Translations under genes and position numbers: made by a program
Shown here: positions 46,184 through 55,884 of the stretch, in pieces
How the letters are laid out: each line of letters starts with the position of its first letter
Position numbering within the stretch: position 1 is the first letter of the stretch
NCBI GenBank assembly: GCA_038373865.1
Contig: JAXGGA010003937.1
Location: 1 to 64,000, forward strand
Reading direction: 5' to 3'
From: Uloborus plumipes
Lineage: Eukaryota > Arthropoda > Arachnida > Araneae > Uloboridae
Length of the DNA stretch: 64,000 bases
Notes under the pieces: generated by a model
Database searches by the model: none
What the model was told of the DNA's origin: nothing
The model's input: only the letters and a program-made list of their open reading frames with translations

Positions 46184-47415
46184 TAACTCACTTAAAATAA
46201 TTTCCAAAAAGAAAAATCTTAAAAATAAAACATAAGAAACGTTTAGATATATAAGACTATTTCTATCTATCAACATGATTTGTGCTAAAAAGTGTCAGAA
46301 TTGCAACGTTGTCACACTTTTGTAATATGATTCACGTGACTTTATTCCAACGTCACCGCAACAATGACCGGTCATTTTATAACGTTGTGAAGACGTGAGT
46401 GCAACGTAACTATGCAACCATGTTAACAAAGATAGCAGCAACCGTTCTGAAATAAAGAGGGTGACAAGAGACTTTATATGATCTTAATGTACACGCTCTT
46501 TCATTTCTAATTGACCGACCAGCTATTTTTGCAGGTAAAACACGTGATAAGGCATCTTGTATAATACAGCATCCTCTTCCCCCACTATCCAATAAGGAAT
46601 TAGTAAACGTCACTAACCACGTGGCATCCTAGCTTACACAAGAAAAAAAAAAAAACTTGAAACTTTCCCCAAAAGAATTATAAAACTTCTTTATTAAAAT
46701 CAATGCAACGGAGGTGTTTGATGAAGCGAGAGCAATTATAGAATAATAATAATGAAAAAAAATCAACTCGTTTCTGACGAATTAAATGTTTTGCAATCTC
46801 GAATTTCAGCCTGGAGCGTGTTTCTTAAAGTTATAATTTCAGAGGAAGCACGTGGCAAATTATTTCTTAGGGATTGCCCATGGTTCATTTTATCATTTTG
46901 CGTAATTTTGTTCAGATGAAATCAATTTTTTTAGTTAAAAAAAATAAGTTTAATAAAATTTGAAAAAGGTTAAAAAATGATATAAATAAAAAATTGCAGT
47001 TTTTAAACGAAGCTAATTCTTTTAAAGAAAAAAAAATACATAAGACCACTAAAAAAATTTAGGCAGTCCTGAAAAAAAAGAAACAAACAAACAAACAAAA
47101 AACAAAAAAGTGTTATTAAAACTTAAAGTAAACCGCCAACTTCAGAAAATTTCGCCAATCACGTCAAGAGAGCTCGTTTTAAAATAATTTCTAAAAACTT
47201 GAATGTTTGGTCAAAATTTCGCGAACTTTTGGAGTGATCAACATGTATTCTTACATGGTTTTATGTCAAAATGAAATCGAAGATGAAAGCTTACCTTTTT
47301 GTTCCAATGGCGTCGCAAGTATACTCGAAATAAGGGCGTTTTCTTTAGTGAAAAGATAAAATTATTAGGTTGCGTTCAATTCACGAATTGAACCTTATCA
47401 TTGCCAATTGAACCT
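46184..47415. other. No gene recognised
   Basis: CAACGTT words recur at 46295-46400, as in the 108-bp elements, but no CCC...GCAC ends are present. A-runs and an (AAAC)n tract lie at 47082-47108. Confidence 0.35.
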
Positions 47416-47640
47416 TACCAACTCTTTCGCTGGTGTGCTAAATTTACTTTAACTACCAGTTTGTTGGCTCTCTTGACATCTATCAGCTCGGTTGCTGTCG
47501 ATTCCAGACTGATGAGTCTAGAATAAGGACGAAACTGCAGTTTCTTTATTGCATTACCGGGCTGTCGGTACATTGCATGTAGTTCTGCCTTAGCCCTGTT
47601 TGGAGGGCGCTAACTTACTACTTAATCTGTTTGCTTGATC
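47416..47640 (+). repeat. Diverged copy of the 19190-19430 repeat
   Basis: Shares ACCAGTTT...GGCTCTCTT, CAGCTCG, GCATGTAGTTCTGCCTTAGC and GGGCGCTAACTTACTACTT with 19240-19430. The boundaries are approximate. Confidence 0.5.
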
Positions 47641-47678
47641 AAAAACGAAAATGGCGTGGTTCTATTGTATGCTTTAAT

Positions 47679-48204
47679 TTAACCCATTTATGCCCAAGTT
47701 TTTTTTTAAACATTTTTTTCCGATTTTTATCTCCTTAAAACTTTTACTTGGAATGGTTTACATACATTTTAGGCTTGAAATAGTTCGCCGTTGCCATATT
47801 TATTAAGTTATTTAATATCCTGTTTATGGGATATTTTGCAGATATGTGAGCAAAATACGACCTTGCTTGACTTTACTTATACAAAGTAACATTACAGAAG
47901 GCATCTCTGATCAATTTTAAGCAAATCATTTCAAAATAGTTTAGTTTTATGAAAAATAAGTTCGCAAAAAAAACTTACTTTCTGTATCTTTCCACGCTGG
48001 ATCGTTGCTTGACTGATTTGTCTGATCTGAAAATAGTAGTCAATAATTAAACTCTGGTGTCCAACTAGTGGTTCTATCTGGTTTTCTCAAGAAGGACTAA
48101 CTTGTGAAAAACAGCTTTAGTAAAATAATATACTCATCACAGGTTTTTGTATGCAGTAACTAACAAGCGTCCCGTTTTTGGGCTACTGGGCATAAATGGG
48201 TTAA
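47679..48204 (+). mobile_element. piggyBac-like MITE (526 bp), CCCATTTATGCCCAAG ends (copy 2)
   Basis: TTAACCCATTTATGCCC and GGGCATAAATGGGTTAA with TTAA at 47679-47682 and 48201-48204. It aligns along its length with 24709-25238. The two copies sit near opposite ends of the same intron in the same orientation. Confidence 0.85.
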
Positions 48205-48524
48205 CTTATGTTATTGTTGTTACTGTAAAAGCCTCGAAATTATCCTTAAAGGTACTGATAAAATAATTCCTCCGTGTTTTATTTTATTTCATTCCGCATT
48301 ATTACTTTTAATAAGCTTTGGCAATAGCAAAAAAAAAAAAAAAAAATACTATCACTCCTATTCTAATTCTTATGAATTCTGTTCTTAGTCTACGCCATTA
48401 ATTTGTTTTTTGAATTGGTTTGTGACTAAGTCGTGTTTATTTTGTTACTCAAAAATTGATTTTTTATTTTTTAAAAGTATTATTCTAGTAAATTTTTATA
48501 ACTAATTATGTTACTATCTTTCAG
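48205..48524. other. 3' end of the long intron
   Basis: AT-rich, ending in TTACTATCTTTCAG, a good polypyrimidine tract and acceptor for the exon at 48525. Confidence 0.5.
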
Positions 48525-48602
48525 GACACAAGAACTCATATTGTTGGTGAATTATACGAGACAGAGCTGTCATACGTGGAATCCTTGCAAATTATTATCC
48601 AG
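48525..48602 (+). CDS. Exon encoding the start of a RhoGEF DH domain
   Basis: A 78-bp phase-0 exon between CTATCTTTCAG and CAG|GTAAGA, both strong splice signals. It encodes DTRTHIVGELYETELSYVES followed by LQIIIQ. This is conserved region 1 of Dbl-homology domains: the I-x-x-E-L-x-x-T-E-x-x-Y-V-x-x-L pattern of helix alpha-1, including the Glu that contacts Rho switch 1. DH domains catalyse GDP/GTP exchange on Rho-family GTPases at the membrane and cytoskeleton. From memory of the family, the TExSYVESL core is closest to ARHGEF17 (TEM4)-type GEFs, but 26 residues cannot settle orthology. The remaining DH helices and any PH domain must lie in later exons, not found before 64000. It joins in frame to the exon at 24468. 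Confidence 0.8.
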
Positions 48603-48785
48603 GTAAGAACTTTTAAATTTAATTTGAGAGTTTTTACAGAGTAACTCAGATTATTTTTTCCTTTAATGAATCAAAACTAGTGTTTCAACAGCAAAAAAAA
48701 AAAAAAATCTTGGTTCCTTTTTGTAGGTGAAACACTACGTAACTTACTTCAGATTGGTTTCACATGTTGTCCTAATAGCATTGTA
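48603..48785. other. Start of the next intron
   Basis: GTAAGAAC donor at 48603, then AT-rich sequence with a poly-A run at 48692-48706. Confidence 0.5.
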
Positions 48786-49103
48786 CACTGTTAAAAATTC
48801 AGGAATCTTTTATGGTAAATGTTACTGTAAAATGTAGCGTTTACAGTACAGAAAATTTTTACAGTAAATTGTACCGATAAAAAAATTGCGATTGCAGCGA
48901 CAATTGAACACCACGTGACTTACTGTGAGATGCAGATGACACCCATTCTCCAGATATGTTTCATCTGGTATCGTGGATAGTAAAGCAGTGTGTAAAAGTT
49001 GGGTCCCGGGCTCGATCCTTGTGGTTCGTATCTCGCGCTTTTTAATTCTCGTTTTCTCTTCCGTAAAATTTTACCGTAAAATTTCAGGAAAATTTTAACA
49101 GTG
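48786..49103. mobile_element. TA-flanked MITE (318 bp) carrying a tRNA-like segment
   Basis: Ends CACTGTTAAAAATTCAGGAA and complement CACTGTTAAAATTTTCCTGA, with TA at 48784-48785 and 49104-49105. TTTACAGTA/TTACCGTAAAA words are subterminal. The interior (about 48970-49035, +) has GGTATCGTGGATAGTAAAGC and a B-box-like GGGCTCGATCC. Confidence 0.7.
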
Positions 49104-49151
49104 TAGAGAAATTGCAGAAAGTTACAAGTTATGCGAATAGCTTGATATGGT

Positions 49152-49568
49152 CCCAAGTAGCATCAACTCATCGGATTTTGCTCTGCTGATCATCGAACTC
49201 ATCGTTAACTGATCCCGTAACGCACGATGACATCGTTCCGATCAGTATCCGAGCACGGTTTTCGATGGGCTACTTTTCATCGGAAAGCGATATCCTTCCG
49301 ATCAACTTTCCCGGTGAAAATAAGCCGAGCATCTAAAATTGATCCTAAATTCATCGACACGGGACTGCACTGCTCGTAAATTGCTCCAAATTTCATCGTA
49401 TTTCGCGCGAAACTCATCGGAATTCGCTGCTCGGATTCTGTTTGGCCGACGAGACATATTGGAGCAATTCCCGATGAGAACTCATCGACTGTGATCATTG
49501 GCCGATGAGAATTTCATCGGGTTTCGATGAATGGCCGATGATCGGCTGATGAGATTATGCTGCTGGGG
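49152..49568. mobile_element. 417-bp CATCGG-rich element with CCCAAGTAGCAT ends
   Basis: CCCAAGTAGCAT at the left and ATGCTGCTGGGG at the right. The interior is saturated with CATCGG/CCGATGA/CTCATCG words on both strands and is GC-richer than its flanks. The ends match the 108-bp elements and the 60-62-kb elements, but the interior is unrelated. Confidence 0.65.
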
Positions 49569-51026
49569 GTAATTCGGGCTTACATGCGCCGCTGGAATAA
49601 ATGGCACAATTAATATTTTTCCTAATTATACATATTAATCGTTTAAAAACATTTTGATTACTCTGTTGTGTTTGAAGTTTATTAATAACAGAGATGACTA
49701 TTTAACCTTATAAAATCGTTATAACAAACCATGAAATTACAGAACAATCAAAAATGAAATAACAAATCTTAACCTATTCTCTCTGCAACGATAAATTTCT
49801 TTTTTGCAATCAATAGCACAAATTTAACATAATCGACATGCAACCACTTAAATTCACTACCAGAAAAAAGGGGTCACTTTGTTGACTGTAAATTTTGATG
49901 TGCACAGACATCATACTACTTAGATTCATTTGAAACAATACCAGATTCAAAGCAATTATTCATTTTATTTTTGAAATGACTAATATAGTGGATATGAGCT
50001 AAAGAAATAGTTGAAAAAAGAAAAGATAGGCAAAAAGAGAAAAAAAAATTAAAACAAACAATGTGTCACGATTGCTTTTTAGGTAAAAGTTTGCTTACTT
50101 AATGTTTTAATGGGAGACGGGTCTTTTCGTCGATTTTTTTTAAAGTGCCATATAAGGTTATAATTCTTTTTATGCGAAATATATATTTTAATGTTTTATA
50201 TAATTATTATTAAATTTCAGCACGATTTAGAATCATAACATTTTATTGTGATTAATATCATAACGATAGTAACAAAATGCATTAGTATTTACGCTCGTAA
50301 TGTCAGAAACATTTTGAAATTACGTGGAAATAAATTCAACTGAATGAAATAAATTTTAAAAGAAATGTACTGTTTATAATAACAGCATTTAGCTATCAAA
50401 ACCCATTATATTTGACCCCATTTAAGCAAAACATATCATTTGTACAAAAACTATTTCCACTGCAAATTCATTTCAAAACTGACTTATATATACGATTTAA
50501 TAATTCTTCTTAATACAGAGAAAGATTTAACATTAAAAAAATAGTTAACTAATACTAATGGCAAAACTAGATCACAGATTATTTTCTCACAGCAACACAT
50601 AAAGTGACCTACTGGAGAACGTTTTAAATCCCTCGTAACAAGGCAATACAAAGAGCGTTACTCTCGCGAGTAAAACACAAACAACAAAGTAATTTTCGAA
50701 GCAAGTGAACAAAAAATTAACACAGATTGGCTCTTTACGGAGAAAATTATCTTAAAAACATTTGCTAATCCCGCCATTAATGACCGCTGAATTTGCTTTT
50801 AAAATTTAAAGATAAACTGCACCCATTTATTATATTTTAAGTATAAAAACTTGTCCTTTAATGAGGTGAAATTTGCTTTTAATGGTGGGATAATGGGAAA
50901 GTAAGAGCGTCCCTTGTAGAGAATTTAGATTTTATTTGTAAGCTGGCAAAGACGCTTTAAAACTAATTGTTATTTTTCTCTAGTAAAGTGTGCCTTTCAA
51001 TATTCTTGTTTTCAATCTTTGACTTA
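49569..51026. other. No gene recognised
   Basis: AT-rich intron sequence. GAATTTGCTTTTAA-like words at 50788 and 50870 are the only internal repetition noticed. Confidence 0.4.
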
Positions 51027-51034
51027 GTTCTTAT

Positions 51035-52323
51035 CAGGGTTGGCAAGTTTTTGACAGTCGGAGGTTTTATCCGGTTTTAACCGTGGTTTTACCCGTCATG
51101 ACAAAAACCCCTTTTTGACATGGTTTTTGACATAATTGTCAAAAACCTAAATTTCTGTCCAAAACACGTTTAAATTTGATATTGATAATCAAAATACATT
51201 TTCAAATGAATTTTACAATTTCTGATTTCAAACACTGAAGTAAACTTTTGGAGTTTTAGGTTATTAAAATAAAGTGTAATAAGCAATCCTAAACATAATT
51301 GAAGGACTCGGGAGTAAATAATGGTAACTAGCATTAAAAAAAACCAACATATGGCTTTTGAATATGGCTTTATTGCTTCGAGAAATTACTGTAACAAGTT
51401 TTTTTTATTTTAAAAATGAAGTGGGTACATTAATTAAGTGCTGTGTGTCTTGGGTATACTTAATAAATTTTTACAAGTGATTTTTTTTTAATTTTAATTT
51501 GAAGTAGTCCGATTTTTAGAATTTGTCAGATATCATTATTTACTCCCGAGCCCCCCCCCCTCCCCAGATTTGTACACTGAGCACTAATTAATTTAGTTTT
51601 GCTTTTACTCAAAAGAAAAAAAAAACACTTTAAATTCTAATGTAAAGATTTTTAGATTGATAAAATAGCTAATTAATAGTTATTAAAACATTTAAACAAA
51701 ACTACTTTAAAAACTGGATTTAACATTTAATACTTTTAACTTTTTTCATGACATAACAAGTTAATTTAAAAGAATGAGAATTAATTTTCATTAAATTTAT
51801 TAATTTAATTTTTATTAAACTTGATTGAAAAGATAACTAATTGATAGTTATTAAAACATTTAAACAAAACTACTCTAAAATTTGGATTTAAGTTTTAATA
51901 TTTGTAACTTTTTTTCACTCCATGACAAGTTAATTTTAAAGAATGTGAATTAATTTTCATTAAATTTATTAATTTAATTTTTATTAAACTTGATTGATAA
52001 GACAACTAATTGATAATTATATAAACATTTAATCAAAACTACTTTAAAAGCTGGATTAAGTTTTAATATTTAACTTTTTTCACGGCAAAACAAGTTAGTT
52101 TAAAAGATTGAGAAATAATTTTCATTAAATTTATTAATTTAATGTTTATTAAACTTGATTGATAAGATGCATAAATTTTTATGCAATATTTTTTAGGATG
52201 AGAAACCTTATATGTTTATAAAAAATCTCAATAACCACTGTATTTGAGTTTTAGACAGGTTTTCGACGTTTTAGACATGTTTTCGACTGGTTTTCAACAG
52301 GTCATGTCAAAAACCCAAACCTG
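51035..52323. mobile_element. hAT-like element (1289 bp), 8-bp target duplication
   Basis: Perfect duplication GTTCTTAT (51027-51034 and 52324-52331). Ends CAGGGTTGGCAAGTTTTTGAC and complement CAGGTTTGGGTTTTTGAC. Subterminal TTTTGACA/TGTCAAAAAC words recur (51052, 51116, 51137, 52306). The interior lacks a transposase and is partly a tandem repeat (51640-52170). Confidence 0.85.
51640..52170 (+). repeat. About 169-bp tandem repeat inside the hAT element
   Basis: CATTAAATTTATTAATTTAA recurs at about 51789, 51958 and 52127, with ATTAAACTTGATTGA and AAACATTTAAWCAAAACTAC in each unit. Three units plus a partial; extremely AT-rich. Confidence 0.8.
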
Positions 52324-52331
52324 GTTCTTAT

Positions 52332-53288
52332 TTAGGTTTATTAGTCAACTAGGATTTGTTATATTGAGACAAGATTTTACAAAAGCAAAACAAAAAATAC
52401 GTCGGGCAGCAACAGAATTTTTATATTTCGGTATAAAATAGGTTAGAAAAACAAATAACAGGTCTATAAAGAGATGAAATTAAATCTTTAAATGAAGTGA
52501 AAGAAATTAAGACAATCAGAAAAGTTATTTCAATCTCAGTACTTACCTTCTACTATTGATTCACTGTTTCATCACTGAAAATGTCATTTAAGAAGAAGTT
52601 AACTTTAAATACACCTGAAAAGCGATTTCACAACTTAAAACAAACTGACAAGATTAGAAACATTGAGCAGATCAATAAATAAATCGTGCTTGATTGACCA
52701 GCAGTCTAAAGATTTCGAAAGGAGGAGCGTTTTAAATATACCTTTAGGACAACACGTGAAAACATTTCGTCCAAGACAATATGTAACTTTAAATGAAAAA
52801 TTATCAAATAAGCTTATATCTGAACTGTATTTGAAGTTAAAAATCAACGTAAATAAAGCACAAATATAGTAGAAAGTACAGCAAGAAAGTACTTTCTATC
52901 TTATTTGTGCTTTATTTACGTTGATTTTTAACTTCAAATATATTATGTAACTTTATTTCAATCCCAATAAGACCAGGATAATATTGATTAACTGTTTTCT
53001 GAGTTAAAATGTTATATTAAAGTAGAGTAGGTTTTACACGAATGTGCAAACTTTTTTCACAGTATAAGAAAGACGCACAAACAAGAGAATGTGTACAAAA
53101 ATGAATACACTGTGCTTGATTCACGAACAAAAACTTTTTTTTGGAACGGGGCGTTTAAAGAAAAAACTATTACGACAACCCGCGAAAGAAGTATTCCTTA
53201 AAAATATGTCACTTTACTTCAATCTCAATAGTAATAATCTAATTATAATTGAGTACTTTTGATTTTTTATACATAGTGAATATTGTAA
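52332..53288. repeat. No gene; hairpin at 52823-52945
   Basis: TTTGAAGTTAAAAATCAACG...TAAAGCACAAATA (about 52831-52867) is inverted at about 52903-52940, forming a long hairpin around AGAAAGTACAGCAAGAAAGTACTTTCT. Words such as CAATCTCA and CTTTACTTCAATCTCAATA recur at 52528 and 53211, suggesting an old repeat. Confidence 0.5.
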
Positions 53289-53797
53289 TCTCTACTAATA
53301 ATAAAGCTGAAGGTGGGTCTGTCTGTCCTTCTGTCTGTTATGCGCGTAGCGCCAAAACCGTTCGGTCGATTTTCATGCCACTTGGCACAAAATTAGTTTG
53401 TAGCATGTAGTTTTGCACCTCGAAGCGATTTTTCGAAAATTCCATTTCGTTCTTTTTCTATTCGAATTCTTAGCGGAAATTCGATAAAATAGGGAAGAAA
53501 TATTTCATACACATTTTCAAGTCTTATGTCATTTGAAAGCTTGAAATTTTCTGCACAAAATTAAGTTTTTTCGAAGTTTCTACGATCCTCAGGAGAGCTG
53601 TAACAATTGTTTTTAGAATCCCGGAATTCAAGGCTTACCTTCAGTAAAGCAAGCCAAACGATTCTAAAATGGTTGAGCTCTAGAATAAAATTTGTTTGAA
53701 AAGAGAGATAAAATGAATTATTTTATCAACGGAAATCAACTTTTCATGTTGTTACTATGGTTACGTGTTCATACTTATTTTTGTTTCGTTCTTTTTC

Positions 53798-54064
53798 CAG
53801 CGTTGCCAGACGTAGTATTTTTGATTCTACGGTAATATTTTTTCGGCCCAAACAAGGAGCGTAGTATTTTTCTGGCAACCCTGTTTCCAATATACTAATG
53901 ACTTAATTAAAAGATTTGGCGGATTTTTTTTTTTTTTTTCATTTTCATAGATTTCGCATTTCAGCAACATTGATTTTGGCAACGTTTGGAAACAGTAGTA
54001 TTTTGTAATATTTTTTTTTAGAGGAGGCGTAGTATTTTTTTGTTCCAATTCTCTGGCAACCCTG
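53798..54064. mobile_element. hAT MITE (267 bp), 8-bp target duplication
   Basis: Perfect duplication TCTTTTTC (53790-53797 and 54065-54072). Ends CAGCGTTGCCAGACGTAGTA and complement CAGGGTTGCCAGAGAATTGG. The word GTAGTATTTTT is repeated internally (53813, 53870, 54031), with an internal copy of the CTGGCAACCCTG end at 53872. Younger than the host Helitron. Confidence 0.85.
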
Positions 54065-54384
54065 TCTTTTTCCCGGTGAAGATGCTTTGGGACCCTGCTT
54101 GGCGCGTTTTCAAAAAGTCAACTACGCAAAATAGCCAGGGTTACCACGCTTGGCGCGCCTATCGCCCATTTAGCGAGAAAACGGTACCTAAAGCACAGAT
54201 TAACCAAATATCGTATCAATTGCGATATTGCATCGTTCTTTTTAAAGTGTTTCATTTCGGAAAATGTATTGTTTTGTTTTTTAAGCTAGGAAAGAAAACT
54301 TTCTTCTTCTTTTAAACTTTGGTAAGATTTCTGTTGGTTTCTGTTATCAACAAAATTGTTCTTATTTTCTCTTTTGGCTTATTT

Positions 54385-54835
54385 TTGTGCATCTCCCTTG
54401 GGATTGCATTCGAATGTTCCAAGGGGGTGTTTTACCCCATTTATCGGGTAAATTAGTGTTTTCAACGCAAGGTGATATGAATTGGTTAACAAAAGTGATA
54501 TGAATTGGCGCGACCACTTGGCGATATATCGCCAAGCTTTTGATCGCCAAGTGTTTGACGCCAATTTGGCGAAAAATTTTTTTTTTTTTGATTTAGGTTC
54601 AATTTGGCGCTGTTGGCGATATTTTGCGAAAAATCCACTGAATGATGTTAAAATCGACGATATTTAGGAGATTAATCATTGTAAAACATTTTTTTGCATT
54701 GTTTCGTAGCAAACTAGGGATACAAATGTTTGAATTGTTATCTTGCTCACTCCGAGCACTATTTTAGCACTTAAGGCATCTACTAAGAAATTTACACGTA
54801 AAATTAAGTAGTGTGGGGTCCATATCAGATCTTTA
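54385..54835 (-). repeat. Copy of the TTGGCGA-rich repeat (see 42194)
   Basis: The reverse complement aligns with about 42180-42640: CACACTACTT..., GTTTCGTAGCAAAC, repeated TCGCCAAG words, CATTCGAATGTTCCAAGGGG. It lies inside the Helitron, either as captured cargo or a nested insertion. Confidence 0.7.
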
Positions 54836-54960
54836 TATCATACTTTGAAGGAATTATAGTTGAATAAAACTAAAATAGAGCATTTTTTCTGCTATATCAA
54901 TTATTTTACAAATGAACTTTTAATTTTATACCACGGGCAAAGCCGTGCGGGTACCGCTAG

Positions 54961-55884
54961 TAGAGAAATATTTTTGCACTCAAATCTCGGTCTAAATTTC
55001 CATTTTGCTCACTTTTGAAATAATTTGTTTTAAAAAATAATTTCAAATGGTGGGTGCCTAGCAAAATTCTGACAGTCAAACAAATTAAGTGCTGAACAAA
55101 GAAATAAAAAGAAACAACGACAGTAACAAGAACAAATACAATGAAAAAAAATGTCTTTGGACTTAATTGGGTCTCTAGCTTCCCAGTGTGTTCCATGGGT
55201 ATATTTTTTTTAATTAAAAATATTTTAATATGAATAATTTCTTTGAAATTTTATAGATAAATGCATATGAAGGCAAATATTACACTTTTTGAAGAATAAC
55301 CTTAAAACTAATTTGTAGAAATGGCAAACACCGCAAAAGCAATGAAATGAACAACTTAAATTGAAGTAAAATCATCAATATTCCAAAATAGGTCAGTGTG
55401 TCTGTAGTTGTCTCTTGCCCTCCAGAATAGCTTGACCACAAAGAGATGGTGGGAGAGCTGGAAACGGGTTACTTCATTTAGCAATAGGTACGATCAGTGA
55501 CAACGCACAAGCAGTGTGTTTACTTCTCAGCATGATCTGGCTGATTCTACCAATGGGCAATTCCATGGTTACAAACGCATCACTTGTTAGCAAAACAGCT
55601 TAAAAAGACTAGAAATATGTTAAATCCTTGTTTCATGTCACGAACTTTGCGAAACTTTATGAATAACATGGTCTTTACTTCTATATAGTGCAGTTACATT
55701 TTGAAGATTTCCAAAAAAAAAAAAAAACATTTAAATAACATTATTTTCTCCGTAACGAACGTATCTCCTAAGTTATGTCCGTTACGGAGCCAAATGACTG
55801 TCATACAAATACTGTTTCTGGAAATCTTAAAAACTGAACCGCCTTTTAAGAAGTTGAGTACATGTTCTTCATTAAATTCATGTA
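54961..55884. other. No gene recognised
   Basis: AT-rich. Contains CTCCGTAACGAACG...GTCCGTTACGGAG (55749-55790), an inverted pair of GTTACGKAC words like those at 15361-17050. Confidence 0.35.

Larger units (their letters stand above)
24609..48524 (+). other. 23.9-kb intron of the putative RhoGEF gene
   Basis: The GTAAGA donor at 24609 and TATCTTTCAG acceptor ending at 48524 are in the same phase. The intervening DNA is almost entirely mobile elements and their remnants, listed individually. No intervening exon was found, but a very short one cannot be excluded by eye. Confidence 0.55.
53289..54960 (+). mobile_element. Helitron (1672 bp), non-autonomous with nested cargo
   Basis: Begins TCTCTACTAATAATAAAGCT after A (53288) and ends ...CACGGGCAAAGCCGTGCGGG then TACCGCTAG before T. 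The 16-bp hairpin and CTAG end are diagnostic. The 5' leader GTCGATTTTCATGCCACTTG resembles the Helitron at 12035. Inside are a hAT MITE (53798-54064) and a segment shared with 42194-42640. No Rep/helicase domain. Confidence 0.8.
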
